DNA of 64,000 nt from Risungbinella massiliensis (GTDB lineage Bacteria; Bacillota; Bacilli; Thermoactinomycetales; Thermoactinomycetaceae). Location of the stretch: positions 965,207-1,029,206 of the forward strand of contig NZ_LN812103.1 in the NCBI RefSeq assembly GCF_000942395.1. Direction: 5' to 3'. Position numbers and translations under genes: made by a program. Shown in pieces: positions 25,683 through 34,269 of the stretch (its first letter is position 1; every line of letters starts with the position of its first letter). The notes under the pieces were generated by a model. That model did no database searches. It was not told where the DNA came from and saw only the letters and a list, made by a program, of their open reading frames with translations.

Positions 25683-26486
25683 ATGAGAAAAGAGCAAACT
25701 TTCATATTTAAGGGGTTCGTTTCTATATTGATCATGTTTTTGCTAACGGGTTGCTATGCCCAAAAACATGAGGAAGATTATACGAAGATATATAAACAAT
25801 TTCTCAACTACACCCTTGGAGAGTGGAAGGTCGTTCATTCTGGGGAAGAGATAGCAGAAAGTTATATGCCTCAAATTAAGTACAAAACTTGGGAAATTGT
25901 TTACACAGATAAAAATGGGGCTGAACAAAAAATATTAATAGATAACCTACATCCTATATCAAGAAGTTTAGAAAGGCATCTAGATCAGGTCTATATAAAA
26001 GAGCTATTCAAAAAAGTTACAGACCTTCCTTCAACCTATCTTTCAGATGCACAGATTGAACACCAGACTACCTCAGAGTTAGCTTATGAACAAAATCCGG
26101 ATAAATTTTTTGATAACTATAAGGATATTTATAAGTTTAAAGAGTGGTCTTTACAAAGTGTTTATGAAAACTCAGCAATGTATTTAACGGTTTATTACGA
26201 TTTACGAGATGATAAAAGTTTAACTAAAGAAGAAAAAATAGCGAAAATGGAAGAAAAGGAAAAAGATATTTTAGAACTAATTCCTAATATTAATTTAAAA
26301 ATAGAAGTGAATGAGTATGACGGGGACTTTGTTGCCCATTACTACATGAATGGGAAAAGAGTTAACCCAGAAGAGCAAGAAGGATATGAGAAATTAAAAG
26401 AGAATGGTCATATCGATGAAATATACGAAAATATGCTTACTAATCGAGTTCCACAGCTAAATATTGACCATTTGTATGAAGAGTAA
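25683..26486 (+). CDS. Lipoprotein, unknown function
   Basis: A 267-residue product with a lipoprotein signal (FVSILIMFLLTGCYA, Cys ~24). The mature part is acidic and lysine-rich, predicted helical, with no recognised domain. AGGAGG precedes the ATG. It is monocistronic and followed by a clear terminator. Confidence 0.8.
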   Translation: MRKEQTFIFKGFVSILIMFLLTGCYAQKHEEDYTKIYKQFLNYTLGEWKVVHSGEEIAESYMPQIKYKTWEIVYTDKNGAEQKILIDNLHPISRSLERHLDQVYIKELFKKVTDLPSTYLSDAQIEHQTTSELAYEQNPDKFFDNYKDIYKFKEWSLQSVYENSAMYLTVYYDLRDDKSLTKEEKIAKMEEKEKDILELIPNINLKIEVNEYDGDFVAHYYMNGKRVNPEEQEGYEKLKENGHIDEIYENMLTNRVPQLNIDHLYEE

Positions 26487-26525
26487 TTCTACTATTTCGG
26501 ATCAACGAGACACTTAGAAAGCTAA

Positions 26526-26560
26526 AAATAAAAGGACTTTTGGGTCCTTTTATTTTTTGT
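26526..26560 (+). terminator. Intrinsic terminator
   Basis: AATAAAAGGAC and GTCCTTTTATT form a stem around a short loop, ending in T-runs. Confidence 0.75.
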
Positions 26561-26584
26561 GTAACATAACAAATAGTAAACATT

Positions 26585-27334
26585 CTACTGAACCGAAACC
26601 ATGGTTGATTCTATTCTATCTCCTAGCGTAATAATTTTATTTGATTTCCGATATTCTTTTAGCACGGATTTTGCAAAATGAGTCAAAGAATAGCCACCTG
26701 CTTTGAGCACTTTATAATGGTTTCTCCATACGATCCAGATGGTACTATACATTAGGATTTTTCGAACTGAGTTACGACAGTAGATAGAAAAAGAGGAACG
26801 ATGTCTCCATAATCTATGTAACGTGATGGACTGAAAACGAATATGTTTTTCTTCATCTGATAATATCTGATTACAAATAGCAATCAAAATAGGAGAATTG
26901 GTTGCTTTACGCAATGCTTGGTAGTAAATTATCGCAATAAGTTCTGCAGTAAGTAGGACTGTAACATAAGACTGAATACCATACGTTTTTCTTAGTGAAC
27001 GAAAGAAATTATCCAACCAATGAGATTGGAGCTTGGGTATGTCTTGTTTTACCATAAATTTACCTAATAATCGGGCATGATTTTGTTCTTCTTTTATAAA
27101 AAGCTTGATAGCTTTTACATAACTTTGATCTTCTAAATGGTGTATCTGCCGTTCAGCAGCTGCTAATAATTTTTTTCCATCAGAGCTTTCGCCTTTTTGA
27201 AATTGCTGAATGGATTTATATATCGTTTGGTATTCTTCTTTTGTTAATTGGTAATGATCATTCCAATTGGGGGGACAGAACATCCTACGATTTTTCTCAA
27301 AGATTTGTACCCAATGCTTAAAGTTAAATTCCAT
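26585..27334 (-). CDS. Ferritin-like (di-iron) superfamily protein
   Basis: A 249-residue helical protein. The pairs FIKEEQNHARLLGKF and ILSDEEKHIRFQ give the two ExxH motifs of a carboxylate-bridged di-iron centre, with additional Glu residues in AAERQIHHLED and LLTAELIAI as expected for a four-helix bundle. The C-terminal ~80 residues are basic and aromatic. It may oxidise or store iron or act as a hydroxylase or oxygenase; the specific reaction is not known. Only a weak ribosome site precedes the ATG at 27334. Confidence 0.75.
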   Translation of the reverse strand: MEFNFKHWVQIFEKNRRMFCPPNWNDHYQLTKEEYQTIYKSIQQFQKGESSDGKKLLAAAERQIHHLEDQSYVKAIKLFIKEEQNHARLLGKFMVKQDIPKLQSHWLDNFFRSLRKTYGIQSYVTVLLTAELIAIIYYQALRKATNSPILIAICNQILSDEEKHIRFQSITLHRLWRHRSSFSIYCRNSVRKILMYSTIWIVWRNHYKVLKAGGYSLTHFAKSVLKEYRKSNKIITLGDRIESTMVSVQ

Positions 27335-27553
27335 ACTATTACCCCACTAAGCTGGATTTTGCAAATCAATTATGAAAAAAGTATATCAATCTTTGAAATA
27401 ATAATCGATGGTATATTCTGAACTATGTTATTTATGTATGCATTTGAAAAGTGTATAAAGACATAGATGAAATATAGAGGAACTTGCTGATGTGGATCAG
27501 GGGGCGAAAAAAATATCAGTTATTATTATCAGTAATAACGCATGAATAAAATA

Positions 27554-27623
27554 GAATTCCCCCTGTATTCGAATGAATTCAGGGGGAATTTTGCTAATCG
27601 AAGGAGAGACCAACGATTAGCAA
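27554..27623 (-). terminator. Tandem 3' hairpins of the 122-aa gene
   Basis: Two stems follow the stop codon on the minus strand: TTGCTAATCG / CGATTAGCAA (27591-27623), then AATTCCCCCTG / CAGGGGGAATT (27554-27592). The same two stems, in the same order, follow the gene at 28195. Confidence 0.75.
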
Positions 27624-27630
27624 GTTGCGC

Positions 27631-27999
27631 TTACCGGACTTCGGTGTGGCGGATCATGATGTGCTTGATCGTGACCATCTGCGGGGTCTGGTCGCCCGTC
27701 TGGATGGTCAGGTAGTGGGTGGTGTACGAGATCTCGTGCTGGGTCTTGGGCTGGCGCTGGAACTTCTGCTTGAGCTCGTTGAGCTTGAACTGGAGCATGT
27801 ACTGGAACTTGTTGCGCTTGATCTGGTACTGGAACTTGAACTCGTTGAGCTTGGTCTCGAGCTTGGCGTCGAACTCGCCGAGTCGGGCCATAGCCTCGAC
27901 CTGGACCCTGACGACCAACTGGAGGACCATGTCCACCAGGAGCTGGATCTTGTTCTGAAGGTTCTGGGGCAGCTTGGACTGGATGTTGAGCTTCGACAT
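27631..27999 (-). CDS. 122-aa basic helical protein with almost exclusive G/C-ending codons
   Basis: The protein is Gln/Lys-rich and amphipathic. Residues ~55-85 contain an internal repetition (NEFKFQYQIKRNKFQYMLQF, then KLNELKQKFQRQ). The C-terminus is beta-like (ISYTTHYLTIQTGDQTPQMV). Third codon positions are nearly all G or C, while the flanking UTRs are AT-rich. A TATAAT lies at 28050-28055 (minus strand) with a GAGACA-TGTCTC dyad in the leader. There is no strong ribosome site (AAAGAAG only). No family recognised. The plus-strand frames across it are shadows. Confidence 0.75.
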   Translation of the reverse strand: MSKLNIQSKLPQNLQNKIQLLVDMVLQLVVRVQVEAMARLGEFDAKLETKLNEFKFQYQIKRNKFQYMLQFKLNELKQKFQRQPKTQHEISYTTHYLTIQTGDQTPQMVTIKHIMIRHTEVR

Positions 28000-28060
28000 G
28001 TGCTGCTTCTTTCGTTCGGGAGACAGTGTCTCTCGGTCAGTGTATGATTATTATATTATA
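28000..28060 (-). promoter_or_regulatory. -10 box and conserved 5' leader dyad of the 122-aa gene
   Basis: On the minus strand TATAAT is followed after 8 nt by ACTGACCGAGAGACACTGTC, whose GAGACA-C-TGTCTC part is a perfect dyad. The same block follows the -10 box of the gene at 28195. It is either an operator at the start site or a hairpin at the 5' end of the mRNA. Confidence 0.65.
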
Positions 28061-28120
28061 AGGAAAAAAAATATTCCATTTTAAATAGTCAGATTATGTG
28101 ACAAAAACAATAACAAATAA

Positions 28121-28188
28121 AATTCCCCCTGTTTGTAAAAACACAGGGGGAATTTGCTAATTTGATTGGATTACCAACAAATTAGCAA
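28121..28188 (-). terminator. Tandem 3' hairpins of the 82-aa gene
   Basis: TTGCTAATTTG / CAAATTAGCAA (28154-28188) is followed on the minus strand by AATTCCCCCTG / CAGGGGGAATT (28121-28154). The outer stems match those of the 122-aa gene. Confidence 0.75.
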
Positions 28189-28194
28189 CTCTCG

Positions 28195-28443
28195 TCACCG
28201 TCGCTTGAGTTCGTCGAGAATGTCCTCAACGTGCGCCTTCATCTTCTTGCTCAGGAGCTCCTCAGTGGACTGGAGGTCTTCGCTAAGGTTCTTGACCTTT
28301 CGCTCGACATTCGAGAGGGTGGACTGGAGTTCATTGTTCTGAACTTCGATCCGGGTGACCTTTTCAAGCAGCTGGAAGATCATAGATTCCAGACGGTCGA
28401 TCTGCTGGTTGTGGTTCTGCTGCGACTCAGAGTTGGTGTACAT
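28195..28443 (-). CDS. 82-aa coiled-coil protein with GC-rich codon use
   Basis: From an ATG at 28443 the product (MYTNSESQQNHNQQ start) is one long heptad-repeat coiled coil: IDRLESMIFQLLEKVTRIEV, then LQSTLSNVERKVKNLSEDLQ, ending in DELKRR. The frame is open further upstream, but that part crosses the promoter and leader dyad, so the later ATG is chosen. Codons end mostly in G or C, like the 122-aa gene next to it. Function unknown; a small oligomerising or adaptor protein is plausible. Confidence 0.7.
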   Translation of the reverse strand: MYTNSESQQNHNQQIDRLESMIFQLLEKVTRIEVQNNELQSTLSNVERKVKNLSEDLQSTEELLSKKMKAHVEDILDELKRR

Positions 28444-28507
28444 AATGGTAATTTGCCTTATCTTTTGCTCGGAGACGAATGTCTCATGGTCAGTTATCAA
28501 AATTATA
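28444..28507 (-). promoter_or_regulatory. -10 box and conserved 5' leader dyad of the 82-aa gene
   Basis: On the minus strand TATAAT (28502-28507) is followed after 7 nt by ACTGACCATGAGACATTCGT, with the stem GAGAC-ATTC-GTCTC. Layout and sequence parallel the leader at 28000-28060. Confidence 0.65.
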
Positions 28508-28663
28508 TCATAAATATAACTCATTGTTTTGTTTATATTTGCCTTTCACATATTATTCGATAAAAAAGGATTTATTTCTAATTAAGAGCTTTCATAGTGG
28601 ATTAATAAGTGAGGCAATCATAATCAAATAAAAATAAAGTCCGTATTTTTTTATTTATCTGAA

Positions 28664-28692
28664 TTGACAAAAGGGAACGTTTGTTCTAATAT
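28664..28692 (+). promoter_or_regulatory. Sigma-A promoter with a LexA (DinR) box in the spacer
   Basis: TTGACA (28664-28669) and TAATAT (28687-28692) are separated by exactly 17 bp. The spacer contains GAAC-GTTT-GTTC (28675-28686), matching the core of the Bacillus SOS operator, GAAC-N4-GTTC. LexA bound there would block RNA polymerase. Confidence 0.75.
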
Positions 28693-28732
28693 GATGAGTG
28701 TCCTCATAAATTTATTCATCAAGGAGAACATC

Positions 28733-29785
28733 ATGAAAAAAATAACGGAAAAAGATACAAAAGCTACTATTATAACTGCACTACGAGAAGCAGAGAAAAA
28801 AATTGTTGAATTAGAAAAAGGCAAGTTAAATGCTATTGCAGAGACAACAGCTAAAAAAGAAACCGAAACCATCACCAAAGCAAATGAAATCGTAGAAGTA
28901 AGTATTGAAGAAAAAATATCTGACTTATCTAAATCGATTACTGGATTGCTAGGCCAAGTTAGTACAGATATTACTACACAAGCTACAAATTTAGAGACGA
29001 TTCAAGATGCAATCACCATAAAGGAAGCAGAATTAAAGGAACTCTTTGGTATTGAGAAGCATGCACATACGCTAGCAGGTTTAGTCAATGCTCATCAAGA
29101 ACTCAAATTGGCACAAGAAAAAGAGTTGACTGAATCAAAAGAAGAAGCTACAGTGCAACTGAATGAGATCAAGGAGACCATTAAAAAGTCCAAAGAGCAG
29201 TATGAGGTAATGGTCAAAGAACAAAATGAAAAGTTACTCCAAGGGAAAAAACGCAACGAAGAAGAATTCCAATACGATTTTGAACGTCATAAAAAACAAG
29301 CACATGATCATTTAGAAGATGAGTTGACCAGTAAGCGGAAAATGTTTAACGAAGAAATCGAAAAGAAAAACGCTGAGTTAGCTGAATATAAAAAGTCTCT
29401 TACAGAGAGAGAAGTTTTGATTGAAAAACGAGAAGAGAAAATGGAAACGTTGGAAGCGGAAGTAGCATCTATACCAGCGAAGATCGAAGAAACGAAAGCA
29501 GAAGCTCAATCCAAAGCAGATGCTGAGATTAAAAAAGTGTTAGCTATCCGTGAAAATGCATTACGTAAAGAAGTGGAAGCAGACAAGCGTATCTTAGAAT
29601 CAGAGCGCGATCAAATGAAAACACAGTTAGAAAAAGCGAATGAAACGATCGGAACATTACAAGCTAAATTGGATGAAGCGTACAAACGTATTCAAGAGAT
29701 GGGGATTCAGATGGTATCAAGCTCCAATGAATCAAAAGCGTTCGATAAGATCGCAGCCCTCGTAACAGAAAAAAATAGTAAATAG
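28733..29785 (+). CDS. Long coiled-coil protein, predicted SOS-regulated
   Basis: A 350-residue, Glu/Lys-rich protein. Residues ~1-100 are helical with a small Thr-rich part (GLLGQVSTDITTQATN). From ~110 to ~335 it is an almost unbroken coiled coil (LTESKEEATVQLNEIKETIK ... LEKANETIGTLQAKLDEAYK). No nuclease, ATPase or membrane motif is seen. The ATG at 28733 has AAGGAG. The promoter carries a LexA box, so DNA damage should induce it. It might be a structural or DNA/chromosome-associated factor; function is unknown. Its codon use is ordinary, unlike the two small genes upstream. Confidence 0.8.
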   Translation: MKKITEKDTKATIITALREAEKKIVELEKGKLNAIAETTAKKETETITKANEIVEVSIEEKISDLSKSITGLLGQVSTDITTQATNLETIQDAITIKEAELKELFGIEKHAHTLAGLVNAHQELKLAQEKELTESKEEATVQLNEIKETIKKSKEQYEVMVKEQNEKLLQGKKRNEEEFQYDFERHKKQAHDHLEDELTSKRKMFNEEIEKKNAELAEYKKSLTEREVLIEKREEKMETLEAEVASIPAKIEETKAEAQSKADAEIKKVLAIRENALRKEVEADKRILESERDQMKTQLEKANETIGTLQAKLDEAYKRIQEMGIQMVSSSNESKAFDKIAALVTEKNSK

Positions 29786-29856
29786 AAATAGATAGATGAT
29801 GATAACGTGACACTCGACACTTGGTATACATAAAGATAAAAATATTTGTACATGAT

Positions 29857-29907
29857 ACAGCGTGTTCCTCTAAGTATTGTATGAAGAGGAACACGCTGTT
29901 TTATTTT
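29857..29907 (+). terminator. Strong intrinsic terminator
   Basis: ACAGCGTGTTCCTCT and AGAGGAACACGCTGT form a 15-bp stem followed by TTTTATTTT. It separates the coiled-coil gene from pyruvate carboxylase. Confidence 0.85.
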
Positions 29908-30059
29908 GAGCCAAAGCGTTTTTAAATAGGAAGCTAATAGCATTTTTTACTGATTAATAGGTGAAAAGTTCCTTCTTGTTTCGAAGCTTCTCCCGATACA
30001 CAAAATAATGGTACTATTATGTGAGAGATGCCATTTATCATTGGAGGAGGGTGTTAATA

Positions 30060-33000
30060 TTGCATTTGCGAAAGCGTTTTCAACGGGTGTTGGTAGCTAA
30101 TCGTGGCGAAATTGCGATTCGTATTTTTCGAGCTTGTACAGAATTAGGTCTTAGTACGGTTGCTGTTTACTCGGAAGAAGATAGTGTTTCGTTACACCGA
30201 TTTAAAGCAGATGAAGCCCATTTGATCGGTCAAGGGAAAGGTCCTGTAGAAGCGTATCTAGACATCGAGAATATTTTAGATGTAGCAAAACGTACTAATG
30301 CCGATGCGATTCACCCAGGATATGGTTTTTTGGCGGAAAATACTCTTTTTGCTAGGAGATGTGAAGAGGAAGGGATTACGTTTATTGGCCCTTCTGCAAA
30401 GCATATCCAGATGTTTGGAGACAAAGTAGAAGCAAGACAGACGGCAATCCGCGCAGGGATCCCGGTTATTCCAGGTACCCCAGAACCGATTCAAACATTC
30501 CAAGAAGCAGAAAGCTTTGCAGAGGAACATGGTTATCCTATTATCATTAAGGCGATCTCAGGTGGCGGTGGACGTGGAATGCGCATTGTCCATCATGCTG
30601 ATGAACTCGTAGAATCGCTAGATCGTGCTCGATCGGAAGCTAAATCTGCTTTTGGGAATGCAGCGGTATATCTAGAAAAATTTTTAGAGTGTCCCAAACA
30701 TATTGAGGTGCAAATATTGGGGGATCGAGCCGGACGTTTAGTTCATTTATTAGAGAGAGATTGCTCGATCCAGCGTCGTCATCAAAAGGTGGTAGAGGTT
30801 GCACCCAGTCTGGCGCTTTCTCAACAATTAAAAGAACAGATGTATGAAGCAGCATTAAACTTAATGAGAGCAGCTGGTTATTACAATGCAGGTACTGTGG
30901 AGTTTCTTGTTACTCCAGAAGAGCAGTTTTATTTTATAGAGGTCAATCCACGTGTACAGGTAGAACATACTATTACAGAGTTGGTCACTGGTATTGATAT
31001 TGTTCAGTCTCAAATTATGATTGCACAAGGATACCGCTTGGAAGATCCCGAGATTGGGATTTTCCAACAGAGTGACATTACTTCCCGTGGTTATGCTATT
31101 CAAAGTCGAGTTACAACAGAAGATCCAGCTAATAATTTTTTACCTGAAACTGGACGATTATTGGTGTATCGTTCTGGTGGTGGATTTGGTATCCGACTTG
31201 ATGCGGGAAATGGTTACAGAGGAGCTGTGATTACTCCACACTATGACTCACTGTTAGTGAAAGTCTCTTCTTGGGCGCTTACCTACGAACAGGCAGCAAG
31301 CAAAATGCTTCGTTCCCTGAAAGAATTTCGAATCCGTGGGGTAGCAACCAATATTCCTTTTCTAGAAAACGTAATTCAACATCCCGATTTTCAGAAAGGC
31401 ACCTATGACACATCATTTATCGATCGTACTCCAGAATTATTCCAATTCCCAGAACGGAAAGACAGAGCTACCAAACTACTCAATTATTTAGGACAGACTA
31501 TTGTGAACGGACATCCAGGTCTTGTCCAAACAAAGAAGCCCACCTTTGCTATTCCACGTGTCCCCATCATCACCTCGGAACAGGAGTTTCCAAAAGGAAC
31601 CAAACAAGTATTGGAAGAGTACGGTGTAGAAGGTTTGATGAAATGGATTCAGGCAAGTAAGAAGTTACTTGTAACCGATACAACATTCCGAGATGCTCAC
31701 CAATCTTTATTTGCTACTCGTGTTAGATCCTATGATTTATATCGGATCGCAGAAGCAACAGGGAAGTTAGCACCGAATCTTTTTTCTTTGGAAATGTGGG
31801 GAGGAGCTACCTTTGATACAAGTATGCGTTTCCTTAACGAAGATCCTTGGGAAAGATTAAGCCATCTACGCAAAAAAATACCGAATATATTATTTCAAAT
31901 GCTATTCCGTGGAGCCAATGCAGTAGGGTATAGCAATTATCCAGATAACGTGATTCAAAAGTTTATCCAATTAGCTGCGGATGGAGGAATTGATGTATTC
32001 CGCATTTTTGATAGCCTAAATTGGATCGAAGGTATGCGTGTTGCAATTGATTCCGTTCGGGAAGTAGGCAAAATTGCAGAAGCAACTATTTGTTATACAG
32101 GTGACATACTTGATCCAAAAGAAGATAAGTATACTCTTCGCTATTATGTGAATTTGGCTAAAGAATTGGAGAAAGCAGGATCTCATATTTTAGCGATTAA
32201 AGATATGGCAGGCCTGTTAAAGCCATACGCAGCTTATCAGCTTGTGAAAGCACTCAAAGAAGAGATTGGTATCCCCATTCACTTGCATACACACGATACA
32301 AGTGGGAACCAAATGGCCACTTTGCTCAAAGCCCAAGAAGCTGGTGTAGATATTGTTGATGTTGCGCTTAGTCCGATGGCGGGACTTACTTCGCAACCAA
32401 GTTTAAATGGGTTAGTCGACGCAATGATCGGTGAGCCAAGGGATACAAAACTAGATCGATCTCATCTTCAACAACTCGCTAATTACTGGGAAGATGTACG
32501 ACCTTATTATGCTGGTTTTGATACTGGGATGAAATCTCCTAGCTCTGAAGTTTATCAACATGAGATGCCAGGAGGGCAGTATACCAATCTTCTTCAGCAA
32601 GCAAAAGTGGTTGGATTGGGGCATCGTTGGGAAGAGATAAAACGTGTTTACGCAATGGTAAACCAAATGTTTGGCAATATTGTAAAGGTAACACCTTCTT
32701 CGAAAGTGGTAGGTGATATGGCTTTGTTTATGGTACAGAATAACCTGACAGAGCAAGACATCTATGATAAAGGAGATCAGTTGGATTTCCCGGATTCTGT
32801 CATTCAGTTTTTTCAAGGTTATCTAGGGCAGCCTCCTGGTGGTTTTCCTGCTAAATTACGTGATGTCATACTACAAGGTCGAGATTATTTTACTTGTCGT
32901 CCTGGTGAACTTCTAGCCCCAATCGATCTAGAAGCAGTAGCAAGTGAATTGACCGAAAAAATTGGTTGCCCCGTTCGTGAACAAGACGTTATGAGTTATG

Positions 33001-33515
33001 TCATGTATCCAAAAGTCTTTTTGGATCAAGTGAATAACAGTAATCAGTTTGGAGATATATCTGTTTTGGACACGCCTTCGTTTTTTTATGGATTACGTTC
33101 AGGTGAAGAGACCAAAGTGGAGATCGAACGTGGGAAAACACTTATTATCAAATTAGTAGCGATAGGACCATTGTCTGCTACGGGTACGAAAACGATCTAT
33201 TTTGAGTTAAATGGACAACCTAGAGAGGTTACAGTTCGCGATCTATCCGCCAATGTATCAGTTGATATTAGACAAAAAGCAGAGCCAGGGAATCCAGCAC
33301 AAATTGGGGCTACTATGCCTGGAAAAGTACTAAAGGTATTAGTAGATGAAGGCGACACAGTGCAAAAAGGGGAGCACCTACTCATTACGGAAGCGATGAA
33401 AATGGAGACTACCATACAAGCTTCTTATCTAGCCAAAGTGAAAAGGCTCCATGTGAAGGCAGAGGAGACGATCGAGGCAGGGGATCTACTTCTAGAACTA
33501 GAGAAAATAGAGTAA
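30060..33515 (+). CDS. pycA: Pyruvate carboxylase
   Basis: A 1151-residue biotin enzyme that carboxylates pyruvate to oxaloacetate to refill the TCA cycle. Order: biotin carboxylase with ATP-grasp loop (KAISGGGGRGMRIV) and ERDCSIQRRHQKVVE; carboxyltransferase with the TTFRDAHQSLFATRVR motif and metal HTHDTSGN; C-terminal biotinyl domain with the acceptor Lys in EAMKMET (~residue 1112). Length is normal. The best start is the TTG at 30060, 7 nt after GGAGGAGGGTG; an extension to 30021 crosses this ribosome site. Monocistronic. Confidence 0.97.
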   Translation: MHLRKRFQRVLVANRGEIAIRIFRACTELGLSTVAVYSEEDSVSLHRFKADEAHLIGQGKGPVEAYLDIENILDVAKRTNADAIHPGYGFLAENTLFARRCEEEGITFIGPSAKHIQMFGDKVEARQTAIRAGIPVIPGTPEPIQTFQEAESFAEEHGYPIIIKAISGGGGRGMRIVHHADELVESLDRARSEAKSAFGNAAVYLEKFLECPKHIEVQILGDRAGRLVHLLERDCSIQRRHQKVVEVAPSLALSQQLKEQMYEAALNLMRAAGYYNAGTVEFLVTPEEQFYFIEVNPRVQVEHTITELVTGIDIVQSQIMIAQGYRLEDPEIGIFQQSDITSRGYAIQSRVTTEDPANNFLPETGRLLVYRSGGGFGIRLDAGNGYRGAVITPHYDSLLVKVSSWALTYEQAASKMLRSLKEFRIRGVATNIPFLENVIQHPDFQKGTYDTSFIDRTPELFQFPERKDRATKLLNYLGQTIVNGHPGLVQTKKPTFAIPRVPIITSEQEFPKGTKQVLEEYGVEGLMKWIQASKKLLVTDTTFRDAHQSLFATRVRSYDLYRIAEATGKLAPNLFSLEMWGGATFDTSMRFLNEDPWERLSHLRKKIPNILFQMLFRGANAVGYSNYPDNVIQKFIQLAADGGIDVFRIFDSLNWIEGMRVAIDSVREVGKIAEATICYTGDILDPKEDKYTLRYYVNLAKELEKAGSHILAIKDMAGLLKPYAAYQLVKALKEEIGIPIHLHTHDTSGNQMATLLKAQEAGVDIVDVALSPMAGLTSQPSLNGLVDAMIGEPRDTKLDRSHLQQLANYWEDVRPYYAGFDTGMKSPSSEVYQHEMPGGQYTNLLQQAKVVGLGHRWEEIKRVYAMVNQMFGNIVKVTPSSKVVGDMALFMVQNNLTEQDIYDKGDQLDFPDSVIQFFQGYLGQPPGGFPAKLRDVILQGRDYFTCRPGELLAPIDLEAVASELTEKIGCPVREQDVMSYVMYPKVFLDQVNNSNQFGDISVLDTPSFFYGLRSGEETKVEIERGKTLIIKLVAIGPLSATGTKTIYFELNGQPREVTVRDLSANVSVDIRQKAEPGNPAQIGATMPGKVLKVLVDEGDTVQKGEHLLITEAMKMETTIQASYLAKVKRLHVKAEETIEAGDLLLELEKIE

Positions 33516-33595
33516 CTGTGTAATGCTGGTTGGAAAATATGATATGCATATAATTAGAAATTCTTCTAATTACAATCGGGATTTCCATAAACTAT

Positions 33596-33634
33596 CAGCA
33601 GGTTCCCTCAAAATGAGGGAATCTGCTTTTTTAA
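33596..33634 (+). terminator. Terminator of pycA
   Basis: AGCAGGTTCCCTC and GAGGGAATCTGCT form a stem, followed by six Ts. Confidence 0.8.
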
Positions 33635-33677
33635 AGATGAATATTGGATTGACGAAAATAATGCACTTTCAATAAAA

Positions 33678-33706
33678 AATACCCTATCAAATTGCGATAG
33701 GGTATT
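33678..33706 (-). terminator. Terminator of the 85-aa gene
   Basis: ATACCCTATC and GATAGGGTAT form a 10-bp stem just beyond the minus-strand stop codon, with an A-run upstream on the plus strand that reads as Ts on the minus strand. Confidence 0.7.
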
Positions 33707-33721
33707 GGAAAGGTCTAATCC

Positions 33722-33979
33722 TTAATCACGGCGATATTGATAATAATCGTTAATGTAATTAAGAACCGACTTTCCCTTGTTTGACCATTTGTCTGTTAGT
33801 CTAGCTAGTTCTTGGTCTACTTTTTGTTTTGTGTGGATTTGTCCAGATTTGATCGCTTCCCAAACCTTAGACATTTCTAGATATTCTTCGTATTTAAGAA
33901 GTCTACGATTATTAGTGCTAAATTCCTCTACTTTGTCCAAAAAGTATCGTACCAATTTTCCTGTGTTTTTTTCCGTCAT
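33722..33979 (-). CDS. Small hypothetical protein
   Basis: An 85-residue basic, helical protein starting MTEKNTGKLVRYFLDKVEEF, containing SGQIHTKQKVDQELARLTDK and ending in a Tyr-rich tail (YINDYYQYRRD). AAAGGAGG precedes the ATG at 33979; the longer frame to 34036 crosses this site and a hairpin. No family is recognised. Confidence 0.65.
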   Translation of the reverse strand: MTEKNTGKLVRYFLDKVEEFSTNNRRLLKYEEYLEMSKVWEAIKSGQIHTKQKVDQELARLTDKWSNKGKSVLNYINDYYQYRRD

Positions 33980-34014
33980 AATGAGTGCCTCCTTTGGCCA
34001 AAAAGAAAGCACCC

Positions 34015-34041
34015 ACAGGTGCCATCTTTTTGGCACCTGAT
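34015..34041. repeat. Perfect hairpin upstream of the 85-aa gene
   Basis: CAGGTGCCA and TGGCACCTG make a 9-bp perfect stem around a six-base loop, some 35 nt before the 85-aa gene's start. It could be a leader hairpin or an operator. Confidence 0.5.
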
Positions 34042-34203
34042 TTTTATTAAGAACATTATCATAACAGAAATGAAAAAAGAAACTAGATAGTTATAATGTA
34101 ATTTTGTGAATAATTTGTTAACTATTATTAGGTTCCCTGAAATCTCTTGTTCGGACTTCTCGCAGTTATTTTATACTGCTACTAGTATACTCCTATCTAT
34201 AGA

Positions 34204-34247
34204 CAAAGCTCCTTATACCGTTAGGTGAAGGGTATAAGGAGCTTTCG
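34204..34247 (-). terminator. Terminator of the metNIQ-M20 operon
   Basis: AAAGCTCCTTATACC and GGTATAAGGAGCTTT form a 15-bp perfect stem downstream of the peptidase stop codon. Confidence 0.8.
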
Positions 34248-34269
34248 TTATAAATAGAGGAAATTTTCT

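Noticed and set aside
27625-28047. Long plus-strand frame (140 codons) and another at 27719-27958 across the 122-aa gene
   Set aside because: They are by-products of the GC-rich, G/C-ending codons on the minus strand. They have no ribosome site and read as Leu/Glu/Val-rich repeats. The minus frame has promoter, leader and terminator.
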